From assembly GCF_001905345.1 (NCBI RefSeq), contig NZ_LFBV01000002.1, forward strand, positions 248,001-312,000: a stretch of 64,000 nucleotides of DNA. Direction: 5' to 3'. The number at the start of each line of letters is the position of its first letter. Within the stretch, counting starts at the first letter, position 1. The stretch is from Streptomyces uncialis. GTDB lineage: Bacteria > Actinomycetota > Actinomycetes > Streptomycetales > Streptomycetaceae. This document shows positions 17,921-24,912 of this stretch, piece by piece. The position numbers and the translations under genes are program-made. The notes below the pieces were generated by a model that saw nothing but the letters and a program-made list of their open reading frames with translations, had not been told where the DNA came from and ran no database searches.

Positions 17921-18940
17921 GTGCCCACTCAGGACGGCCCGATCCTGATCATCGGGACCGAGCGCTCCGGGTCGAACCTGCTGCGGCTGGTGCTCGACGC
18001 GCACTCGCGGATCGCGGTACCGCATCCTCCGCACTTCATGCGGTACCTGTCCGGCATCCCGTACCACGGTGATGTCGACGCGATGGTGGGCGACGCGATG
18101 TGGTTGCTGCGCGACCACATCCACCCGTGGCCGCACGTGATCGACCGGGGCGCGGTGGCCGGGGCGGCCGGCCCGTCGCTGTTCGGGGTGGTGTCGGCGA
18201 TCTACGACCAGTACCGCGTCGCGGAGGGCGCGGCCCGGTGGGGGTGCAAGAGCACGTTCATGGTCGAGCACGTCGACGAGGTGCTCGCCGAACTCCCGGA
18301 CGCGCGGTTCCTGTGGCTGGTGCGCGATCCCCGCGATGTGGCCGCGTCCGCGAAGCGGGCCGTGTTCGGCTACTGCCACCCGTACCGGATGGCGCAGCGG
18401 TGGGCGGCCGAGCAGGAGCTCGCCCGCGCGGCCCTGGAGCGGTGGGGGCCGGCCGTGGTGCACCTGGTGCGGTACGAGGACCTGGTGTCCGCGCCCGACC
18501 GGGAGATCCGGGCGATCTGCGACTTCATCGGTGAGGCGTTCGAGCCCGCGATGCTGGCGCACCACCTCGGTGGCAACGCCCGGGTGACCGCGTCGCTGTC
18601 GGCGTCCTGGCGCACGGCGGGCGACCCGATCACCACGGCCCGGATCGGCGCCCACCGGCGGGAGCTGTCCGACCGGGAGCGGCGTCAGGTGGAGAGCGTG
18701 GCCGCGCGGGCGATGGAGACACTTCGCTACCCGTTCGACGGGGCCTCGCTGGGCGAACCGGCTCCCGGGCCCTTCGGCGTCGCGCTGCGCGGCTTCGCGG
18801 TGCGGCTGGCGGTGGAGGCGCGATCGCTGCGCACCGACCGCAACCACTTCCGGCGCTGGCGGCGCGACGCCACCGTCCGCCGGCTGCGCCGCCGCGCGAG
18901 GCCGGGCCGTCCCCTGGTTCCGGCAGGAGAGAGCAGATGA
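17921..18940 (+). CDS. PAPS-dependent sulfotransferase family protein 1
   Basis: This 339-aa protein shows both PAPS-binding elements of the sulfotransferase fold: the 5'-phosphosulfate loop 'IIGTERSGSNLLRLVLDAH' (residues 9-27) and the 3'-phosphate element 'WLVRDPRDVAASAKRAVF' near residues 130-147. A late 'RYEDLVSAPDREIRAICDFI' motif is typical of the family. It would move sulfate from PAPS to a hydroxyl or amine of a small molecule. The start is GTG 17921, 3 bp after the radical SAM stop, and the stop overlaps the next ATG. A second, divergent sulfotransferase closes the same operon, so the pathway probably has two sulfo-transfer steps or a non-sulfating use of the fold. Confidence 0.85.
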   Translation: MPTQDGPILIIGTERSGSNLLRLVLDAHSRIAVPHPPHFMRYLSGIPYHGDVDAMVGDAMWLLRDHIHPWPHVIDRGAVAGAAGPSLFGVVSAIYDQYRVAEGAARWGCKSTFMVEHVDEVLAELPDARFLWLVRDPRDVAASAKRAVFGYCHPYRMAQRWAAEQELARAALERWGPAVVHLVRYEDLVSAPDREIRAICDFIGEAFEPAMLAHHLGGNARVTASLSASWRTAGDPITTARIGAHRRELSDRERRQVESVAARAMETLRYPFDGASLGEPAPGPFGVALRGFAVRLAVEARSLRTDRNHFRRWRRDATVRRLRRRARPGRPLVPAGESR

Positions 18941-19680
18941 ACGAGACAGGAAGCGTCCGCACGCACTTCGCGGACCGCGCGAGCACCTACGACCGGTCCA
19001 GTTCGTGGTGCACCGACGACACGCTCGGCGAGCTGATGCTGTCCACGGCCGCGCCCCGGCCGGGCGACGCGGTCCTGGACGTGGCGTGCGGCACCGGCCT
19101 GGTGTCAAGGTTGTTCGCCGGGCGGGTACGGCGGCTGGTCGGCGTGGACATCACGCCGGAGATGGCCGAGCAGACGGGCGACGTGCTCGACGAACTGGTC
19201 ATCGCCCCGGCCGAGGAACTGCCATTCGAGGACGGCACGTTCGACATCGTGGTGTGCCGTCAGGGGATCCAGTTCATGAGCCTGCCGGACGCGGTGCGGG
19301 AGATGGTGCGGGTGACCCGGCCGGGCGGGCGGGTCGTGCTGACCCACCTGTGCGCCTACGGGGACGACGACCGCGACGAGTACTTCGAGATCCTGCGGCT
19401 GCGCAACCCGGCCCGGCGGCACTTCTTCCGGCCCGGCGATGTCGAGGCCCTGCTCACCGGCGCCGGGTGCGATCAGGTGAGCTCGCAGCGGTACGTGTCG
19501 GTGGAGGACGTGGACGTGTGGTCGGACAACGGCGCGATCGGCGAAGACGCGCGGGAGGCCATCCGGGACCGCTACCGGAAGGCGTCACCCGCGTTCCGCG
19601 CACGGCACGCGGTGGCCGAGGCGGACGGGCGGATCACCGATCACATGCTGTTCGTCGTCGCCTCGGGAACGAGGGTCTGA
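18937..19680 (+). CDS. Class I SAM methyltransferase (UbiE/MenG-like)
   Basis: This 247-aa single-domain methyltransferase has motif I 'VLDVACGTGLVSRLF' (about 44-58), 'VGVDITPEMAE' and 'FDIVVCRQGIQFM', followed by 'VTRPGGRVVLTHL'. Its ATG overlaps the sulfotransferase stop (ATGA). The segment 'WCTDDTLGELMLS' and the motif I region are closely similar to the methyltransferase half of the GyrB fusion encoded at 20132-22063 ('WLTDDDLLGKHAEL'), so the two look like paralogues from a duplication. O-, N- or C-methylation cannot be told apart from sequence. Confidence 0.86.
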   Translation: MNETGSVRTHFADRASTYDRSSSWCTDDTLGELMLSTAAPRPGDAVLDVACGTGLVSRLFAGRVRRLVGVDITPEMAEQTGDVLDELVIAPAEELPFEDGTFDIVVCRQGIQFMSLPDAVREMVRVTRPGGRVVLTHLCAYGDDDRDEYFEILRLRNPARRHFFRPGDVEALLTGAGCDQVSSQRYVSVEDVDVWSDNGAIGEDAREAIRDRYRKASPAFRARHAVAEADGRITDHMLFVVASGTRV

Positions 19681-19682
19681 TC

Positions 19683-20135
19683 ATGGAACCGGACCAGTCC
19701 CTTGCCGACGGCGTGCGGGCCGCGTTCCTCGCCGAGGCGGCCACCGCGGCGCGGTACACCTACTTCGCACAGGTCGCCGGGATCGAGGGCCACACCGAGG
19801 CGGCCCGGGTGTTCGGCGAGCTCGCCGAGAGTGTGGCCTGCGCCGCCCACGGGCACCTGGACGTGCTGCGCGACCTGCTGGGCGGCGGCGATCCGGGCAC
19901 CGGCCTCGCCATCGGCGACACCCGCCGCAACCTCGCCGCGGCGATCAGCGGCGACCTCGGGGAGGCCACCGAACGCTACCCCGGCCTGGCGGCGCGGGCG
20001 CACACGGAGGGCGTGGCCGATCTGGCGAGCTGGCTGGAGACACTGTGCACATTGAAGAAGTCGCACGTGGACCGGCTGGAGCAGGCCCTCACCGGGCTGA
20101 CCGAGCCGCGGTTCGCCGGGAACGGAGCGCCATGA
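19683..20135 (+). CDS. Rubrerythrin/ferritin-like protein with degenerate iron site
   Basis: This 150-aa protein forms the four-helix rubrerythrin pattern: 'FLAEAATAARYTYFAQVAGIEGH' (helix 1), 'VFGELAESVACAAHGHLDVL' (helix 2), 'DLGEATERYPGLAARAHTEGV' (helix 3) and 'LETLCTLKKSHVDRL' (helix 4). Compared with rubrerythrins, Glu18, Glu35 and Glu49 are kept. The ExxH of helix 2 reads V51 and A54, the first Glu of helix 3 reads Asp, and the Glu of the last ExxH reads Lys. Several diiron ligands are therefore missing; it may bind one metal, another metal, or act structurally. No rubredoxin domain is present. It lies 2 bp after the methyltransferase gene and overlaps the GyrB fusion start (ATGA), so it is likely made in step with that protein and may be its partner. 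Confidence 0.8.
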   Translation: MEPDQSLADGVRAAFLAEAATAARYTYFAQVAGIEGHTEAARVFGELAESVACAAHGHLDVLRDLLGGGDPGTGLAIGDTRRNLAAAISGDLGEATERYPGLAARAHTEGVADLASWLETLCTLKKSHVDRLEQALTGLTEPRFAGNGAP

Positions 20136-22063
20136 CCACCGACTACAACGCCGAGGCGATCACCGTCTACTCCGGGCTGGAGGCGGTGCGCCGCAACCCG
20201 TCGATGTACGTCGGGTCGACCGGCTCGGACGGCGCCCACCACCTGGTGCTCGAACTGGTCGACAACGCCGTGGACGAGGCCGCCGCCGGGCACTGCGGCG
20301 CGATCTCGGTGGAGCTGCACGACGACGGCTCCTGCTCGGTCACCGACGACGGCCGGGGCATCCCCACCGACCCGCACCCGGAGGCCGGGATCCCGGCGTG
20401 CGAGCTCGTGCTCACCACGCTGCACTCGGGGGGCAAGTTCGACCACTCCTCGTACGCGACCTCGGCCGGGCTGCACGGCGTCGGCCTGGCCTGCGTGAAC
20501 GCGTTGTCGCAGTGGTTGCGGCTGGATGTATGGCGCGACGGCGCGCACCACAGCGAGTCGTTCGCCCGAGGCTCCATCGAGACCCCGCTCAAGCGGGTCG
20601 GCGACAGCGACCGCCGCGGCACCCGGGTGTGGTTCCGCCCGGACCCGGAGATCTTCTCCTCGTGCGAGCTCGACGCGGAGCTGCTGCACGCCCGGCTGCT
20701 CGACATCGCGTATCTGCACCCGGGCCTGCGGGTCGATCTCATCGACCACCGCACCGGGCGGCACGAGTCGCTGTGCGAGATGACCGGGGTGCGGGGCCTG
20801 CTCGCGTACCGCGCCCGCGACGCCGAGAAGGTGCACGCCGAGCCGACGACCATCACCTGGGCCGGGGACGGGTGCGTGATCGACGCCGCCGTCCAGTGGA
20901 CCGAGGGGTACGCGGAGCAGATCTTCAGCTACGTCAACACCATCCGCACCGACCTGGGCGGGTCGCACGTGGACGCGCTGCGCGGCGCGCTGGCCGGGGT
21001 GGTGGCCGAGCACCTCGGCCCGGCCGCGGACAAGATGACCGTGGTCGACATCCTGGAGGGGCTGACCGCGGTGATCGCGATCCGGATCCCGGACGCGCGG
21101 TTCGACGGCCAGACCAAACGCACCCTGCGCAACGACGACGCGGGCGCCCGCGTGTTCGACGTCGTCACCGAGCAGGCGCGGCGCGCGCTGGCGGCCGACC
21201 CGGAGCTGGCCCGCCGCATCGCCGAACGGGCCGTCGACGCGAGCCGGGCGCGGCTCGCCGCGCGGCTGGCCGGGCGGACGGCCCGCTCCCGGACCAAGGC
21301 CGTCGAGGTCGACTACGCGGTCTACCAGCGGCAGTTCGGGATCCGTTCGAAGGACTGGCACGACTCGTGCGCCTGGCTCACCGACGACGACCTGCTCGGC
21401 AAGCACGCGGAGCTGTGCGCGGTTCCGCAGGACGCCCGGATGCTGGACGTGTGCTGCGGCAGCGGCGTCGTCGGCGGCGCGTTCCGCGGCCGGGTCGGCG
21501 AGATGGTCGGGCTGGACCTCACCCCGGAGATGGCCGCGCTCGCCGCCACCCGGCTGGACGTCGTGCACCAGGGCACCGTCTACGACCTGCCCTTCCCTGA
21601 CGCCAGTTTCGACCTCGTGGTCACCCGGGAGGTACTGCATCTGCTGCCCCAGCCGGAGCGCCCGGTGTCGGAGATCTTCCGTGTGCTGCGGCCGGGCGGG
21701 CAGTTCATCGTCGGGCAGATCGTGCCGTACTCGGACGTGGACGCGTTCTGGATGTTCCGCGTGTTCAAGAAGAAGCAGCCACTGCTGTACCAGATGTTCC
21801 GCGAGGAGGACTTCCGGGGGTTGCTCACCGGCGGCGGGTTCACCGACGTGCGGATGGAGGAGTACTTCCTGTGGGAGTCGATCGACCGGTGGATCGACAC
21901 CCACGAGACGACACCGGCGAGCCGGCAGGAGATCTACCGCCTCTACTACGACGCGCCGCGCGAGGTGCGCGCCGTACACCCGTTCGAGGTACTGCCGGAC
22001 GGCTCGGTGCGTGACCGGTGGCGGTGGTGTGTGTACTCGGTGCGGAAACCCGACCATGCCTAG
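20132..22063 (+). CDS. Fusion of GyrB ATPase/transducer and SAM methyltransferase
   Basis: This 643-aa protein joins two unrelated enzymes. Residues 1-395 match the 43-kDa N-terminal part of DNA gyrase B: GHKL ATPase with 'ELVDNAVDEA' (Glu41 base, Asn45 Mg ligand), 'TDDGRGIP' (71-78), lid 'GLHGVGLA' (113-120), and the transducer with 'EGLTAVIAI' and the ATP-sensing 'GQTK' Lys329. TOPRIM and the DNA-gate parts are absent. Residues 405-643 are a class I methyltransferase ('LDVCCGSG' 438-445, 'VGLDLTPEMAA', 'FDLVVTREVLHLL'). The ATPase residues needed for binding and hydrolysis look intact, so this is not a decayed gyrB. ATP-driven dimer clamping of a methyltransferase, or a gyrase-domain decoy giving self-resistance, are possible roles; neither is established. 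The ATG overlaps the previous stop; the stop overlaps the next gene by 8 nt. Confidence 0.92.
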   Translation: MTTDYNAEAITVYSGLEAVRRNPSMYVGSTGSDGAHHLVLELVDNAVDEAAAGHCGAISVELHDDGSCSVTDDGRGIPTDPHPEAGIPACELVLTTLHSGGKFDHSSYATSAGLHGVGLACVNALSQWLRLDVWRDGAHHSESFARGSIETPLKRVGDSDRRGTRVWFRPDPEIFSSCELDAELLHARLLDIAYLHPGLRVDLIDHRTGRHESLCEMTGVRGLLAYRARDAEKVHAEPTTITWAGDGCVIDAAVQWTEGYAEQIFSYVNTIRTDLGGSHVDALRGALAGVVAEHLGPAADKMTVVDILEGLTAVIAIRIPDARFDGQTKRTLRNDDAGARVFDVVTEQARRALAADPELARRIAERAVDASRARLAARLAGRTARSRTKAVEVDYAVYQRQFGIRSKDWHDSCAWLTDDDLLGKHAELCAVPQDARMLDVCCGSGVVGGAFRGRVGEMVGLDLTPEMAALAATRLDVVHQGTVYDLPFPDASFDLVVTREVLHLLPQPERPVSEIFRVLRPGGQFIVGQIVPYSDVDAFWMFRVFKKKQPLLYQMFREEDFRGLLTGGGFTDVRMEEYFLWESIDRWIDTHETTPASRQEIYRLYYDAPREVRAVHPFEVLPDGSVRDRWRWCVYSVRKPDHA

Positions 22064-23309
22064 CCGCACCGTGGTTCGCCCGGTCGCCGAGGTCGTGCGC
22101 GGGCTGGAGGCGCTGCGGCCGCTGCGGGGCACGCCGGTGCCGCACTTCCGCGCGAAGGTGCGCGATCTCGTCGTCGTCGCGTCGAGTTCGCGGGGCGGGT
22201 CGAGCATGCTCGCCGAACTGCTCCGGTCCTCGCCGCACCTGCTGCACCTGCGCGCCGAACTGAATCCGCTGCTGCGGCTGGTCGGCCTCGACCACCCGCA
22301 CAACGGCACCGGATCCGACGTGCTGGACGCGGCGCACTGGCACGGGCTCCCGCCCCGGTCCCGGGCGTTGTTCGAGGCGGAACTGGCACTGGACGCGGGT
22401 TCTCCCGGCACCGGCGTGGAGAACCTGGCGGTGGACGCGGCGTGGCGCCTGGTCATGCAGTGGCCGGGGCTGGACCTCGATCCCGTCGACCTGGTGCGGA
22501 CCGCCGAGGGGGTACTGGACCGGGATCTCCCCCGGTTCGCGCGGGCGCTGATCGACATGGCCGGCGTGAACCCCTGGTACTACGACCTTCCCGGGCGGTC
22601 ACCGGGACCACGGCCGGCCGGGCCGCCCGGTGATGTGCTGCTCGAAGAGCCGCCCTTCGTCCTCCCCCGCCCGTGGCGGCCCGCGGACGAACACGAGGTC
22701 GCCACGAAGCCACTGGTGATCAAGACGCCCGGCAACGCCTACCGGCTCGGCTTCCTGCGGGCGGCGTTCCCCAACGCCCGCCTGCGGGTGCTGCACCTGA
22801 CCAGGAACCCGGCCGCGTCGGTCAACGGCCTGGTCGACGGGTGGCTGCACCACGGATTCCACGCGTACCGGCTGGACGAGCCGCTGCGCATCACCGGATA
22901 CGCAGACGTGCGGCCGGCCGACCGGCACTGGTGGAAGTTCGACCTGCCACCGAGCTGGCCCGAGTACACCGCCGCCCCCCTGCCCCGGGTCTGCGCCCAC
23001 CAATGGCTGTCGAGCCACCGCGCGGTGCTCGCGCACGGGGCGGATCACACGGTGCGGTTCGAGGACATGATCAGTGGTCCGCACGCCCGCACGGACGCCG
23101 TCGAACGGATCGCGGACTGGCTGGGGATCCCGTTCGACGGGCCGCTGAAACGGGCCGCGACCGACGGCATCGCCGCCACTGTGGCCACCGCCGCACCACG
23201 CCCCGGCCGGTGGCGGGCGCGGGAGGAGGAGATCCGGTCCGCGCTCGGTCCCGACGTACTCGCGATGGCGGAAAGGCTTGGCTATGCCCGTGACGACCAC
23301 TGGATCTGA
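22056..23309 (+). CDS. PAPS-dependent sulfotransferase family protein 2
   Basis: This 417-aa protein has the 5'-phosphosulfate loop 'VVVASSSRGGSSMLAELL' (residues 39-56) and the 3'-phosphate element 'VLHLTRNPAASVNGLVDGW' near 245-263. It is about 80 residues longer than the first sulfotransferase and has a central insertion rich in Pro/Trp ('PPFVLPRPWRPADEHE'). A 'VRFEDMISGPHARTDAVERI' motif near the C-terminus matches the family. ATG 22056 lies inside the end of the GyrB-methyltransferase gene. The 3' end overlaps the DDAH-like gene by 26 nt. The size and insertion suggest a bulkier acceptor than that of the first enzyme. Confidence 0.82.
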   Translation: MPSRTVVRPVAEVVRGLEALRPLRGTPVPHFRAKVRDLVVVASSSRGGSSMLAELLRSSPHLLHLRAELNPLLRLVGLDHPHNGTGSDVLDAAHWHGLPPRSRALFEAELALDAGSPGTGVENLAVDAAWRLVMQWPGLDLDPVDLVRTAEGVLDRDLPRFARALIDMAGVNPWYYDLPGRSPGPRPAGPPGDVLLEEPPFVLPRPWRPADEHEVATKPLVIKTPGNAYRLGFLRAAFPNARLRVLHLTRNPAASVNGLVDGWLHHGFHAYRLDEPLRITGYADVRPADRHWWKFDLPPSWPEYTAAPLPRVCAHQWLSSHRAVLAHGADHTVRFEDMISGPHARTDAVERIADWLGIPFDGPLKRAATDGIAATVATAAPRPGRWRAREEEIRSALGPDVLAMAERLGYARDDHWI

Positions 23310-24237
23310 GCTGAGCACCCACGGCGGCCAGGGATGGGTCCCCCGGACGGCGTCGCACATGGACGAGGTCGCGGCCGGGGAGGTGTGGGCGCCGTGCGGG
23401 TACCGGTCGGAGACGGCCGCGCTGCGGTCGGTGCTGCTGGTCCGCCCGCCGGACAGCCTCGCCGAGGTGCGACGGCCCGGGGCCTCGCTCATGCTCGGGC
23501 CGGTGGACCTCCCGGCGATGCGGGCGCAGTACGACGCGCTGGCGGACCGCCTGCGGGAGCACGGCGTCGAGGTACACCTGACGTCCCCCGCGGCGACGCC
23601 GAACGTGGTGTTCGCGCGGGACCTGTTCTGGATGACCCCGGCCGGGGCGGTGCTGGCGCGGATGGCGTCGGCGCAGCGGGCCGGCGAGGAACGGCATGCC
23701 GCGCTCGCGCTGGCCGAGGCCGGGTTCCCGATCCTGCGCACGGTGTCCGGCACAGCCGTGTTCGAGGGCGCCGACGCGCTGTGGATCGACCCGTCGACGG
23801 TGCTCGTCGGTACCGGGTTCCGCACGAACGCGGCCGGCGCGGCCGAGGTCGCCTCGGCGGTCGCGGGACTGGGGGCGCGGGTGGTGACGGTACCGCTGGC
23901 ACCGGGCGTACAGCACCTGCTGGGGACGGTGGTGTTCCTCGACCCGTCCACCGCCGTCGTCCACCGGGCGGCGAGCCCACCGGAGTTGACGGCGCTGCTC
24001 GCCGAGTACGGCTACCGGGTGATCGCGCTGCCGCCGGACGAGGAACTGCTGGTGCGGCGCGGGATGAACCTGCTGGTGCTCGCGCCGGGGCGGGTGCTGA
24101 TGCCCGCGGGCTGCCCGGGAATCCGGCGGACGCTGGAGCGGGCGGGTGTGGCCGTCGACGAGATCGACATCGGCGAGTATCTGCGGGCGGCCGGCGGGAT
24201 CGGCTGTGTGACCGGGGTGGTGCGCCGTGAGCACTGA
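23284..24237 (+). CDS. Dimethylarginine dimethylaminohydrolase/amidinotransferase family enzyme
   Basis: This 317-aa protein belongs to the guanidino-modifying pentein fold. The catalytic residues can be placed: Glu in 'AVFEGADALWID' (about 161), His in 'GVQHLLGTVVFLD' (about 210) and Cys308 in 'GGIGCVTGVV'. 'NVVFARDLFWMTP' is the substrate-carboxylate-side motif of DDAH and arginine deiminase relatives. Family members cleave or transfer guanidine groups of arginine derivatives, for example methylarginine to citrulline. Two methyltransferases upstream in the operon make an N-methylated guanidine substrate conceivable. Start ATG 23284 follows GGAAAGG by 7 nt; an upstream in-frame TTG at 23278 is less likely. 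It is the last gene of the operon. Confidence 0.85.
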   Translation: MPVTTTGSELSTHGGQGWVPRTASHMDEVAAGEVWAPCGYRSETAALRSVLLVRPPDSLAEVRRPGASLMLGPVDLPAMRAQYDALADRLREHGVEVHLTSPAATPNVVFARDLFWMTPAGAVLARMASAQRAGEERHAALALAEAGFPILRTVSGTAVFEGADALWIDPSTVLVGTGFRTNAAGAAEVASAVAGLGARVVTVPLAPGVQHLLGTVVFLDPSTAVVHRAASPPELTALLAEYGYRVIALPPDEELLVRRGMNLLVLAPGRVLMPAGCPGIRRTLERAGVAVDEIDIGEYLRAAGGIGCVTGVVRREH

Positions 24238-24256
24238 GAGCCGGGCACGTGGCCGA

Positions 24257-24667
24257 TCACTGGGGCGGGTACACCGTGGGGTCGTCCAGCGGCACCTTCA
24301 GCCAGGAGATCATCTGCCGGAGCTGGTGGTACGCCGCGAGCCGCTGCTCGTCGGAATCGGCCTCCTCCGCGGCCGCGATCGGCTCCCACATGCGCGGCAC
24401 CATCACCGGCCCGAGTTCGAGCAGGCCGCCGCTGCCGCCGGTGGCCCACTTGGCCAGCACGTACCGGACGATCGCACCGACCGGGATGTCCAGGTTCCGG
24501 GACATGCCGCGCACGGTCTCCAGCGGATCGAGGAGCCCGTAGTCGACCACCTCGGCCTTGAAGTTGGCATGCGGGTCGTCCGGTGGCCAGCACCGCTCCC
24601 ACTGGCGCAGCCGAACCGCCGGCGTACCGGTCGCGTCGTAGGCCAGGTCGTCCATGTCACCATCCAT
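24257..24667 (-). CDS. DUF6027-type protein
   Basis: This 136-aa acidic soluble protein includes 'CWPPDDPHANFKAEVVDYGLLDPLETVRGMSRNLDIPVGAIVRYVLAKWATGGSGGLLELGP', here cited only for its 'NFKAEVVDYGLLDPLETV' and 'IPVGAIVRYVLAKWATGG' parts. I recall this as the DUF6027 family, small proteins found beside natural product genes in actinobacteria; function unknown. A helix-turn-helix-like stretch ('IPVGAIVRYVLAKW') hints at a regulatory or binding role, but this is weak. It converges with the DDAH-like gene (19 bp apart) and diverges from the small peptide gene (74 bp gap), so those two probably share a promoter region. Confidence 0.7.
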   Translation of the reverse strand: MDGDMDDLAYDATGTPAVRLRQWERCWPPDDPHANFKAEVVDYGLLDPLETVRGMSRNLDIPVGAIVRYVLAKWATGGSGGLLELGPVMVPRMWEPIAAAEEADSDEQRLAAYHQLRQMISWLKVPLDDPTVYPPQ

Positions 24668-24741
24668 GCCGCCACCCTAAGGGCGGCACCGAGCTTGTCC
24701 GACCGGACAGGATGAACACCGAAGCAGGGGAAGGAGAACCA

Positions 24742-24873
24742 GTGAACGAGAACCTTCGTGAGGAGCAAGTCGCCCTCGTGCGGACCGACTCGGGCGCCGC
24801 GATCAGCGGCACCGCCACGGCCGACGACGAGGCGATCCGTCAGCAGCTGCGCAGCCTCGGCTACCGCATCTGA
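24742..24873 (+). CDS. 43-residue peptide gene with strong RBS and terminator
   Basis: GTG 24742 is preceded by GGAAGGAGAACCA, one of the best ribosome sites in the window, and a long perfect hairpin follows the stop by 7 bp. The peptide is highly charged at its start ('NENLREEQVALVRTD'), Gly/Ala/Ser/Thr-rich in the middle, and ends 'QQLRSLGYRI'. It has no Cys and no signal peptide. A separately terminated, strongly initiated tiny gene inside a cluster with two radical SAM enzymes could be a RiPP-like precursor, a carrier or scaffold peptide, or a regulator. Nothing in the sequence proves modification. I do not recognise a family. Confidence 0.6.
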   Translation: MNENLREEQVALVRTDSGAAISGTATADDEAIRQQLRSLGYRI

Positions 24874-24880
24874 CCCAACC

Positions 24881-24912
24881 GCCCCGGCCCGCCCGCTCGG
24901 GCGGGCCGGGGC
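24881..24912 (+). terminator. Perfect 15-bp GC hairpin after the peptide gene
   Basis: Arms 24881-24895 and 24898-24912 are exactly complementary with a CT loop (effectively a 4-nt loop). It has no U-tract, as is usual for Streptomyces. It begins 7 bp after the peptide stop. Confidence 0.8.

Noticed and set aside
20132..21320. Aminocoumarin-resistant gyrB, as in novobiocin clusters
   Set aside because: Only the ATPase and transducer are present; TOPRIM is missing, so it cannot replace GyrB. A decoy role is kept as a hypothesis only.
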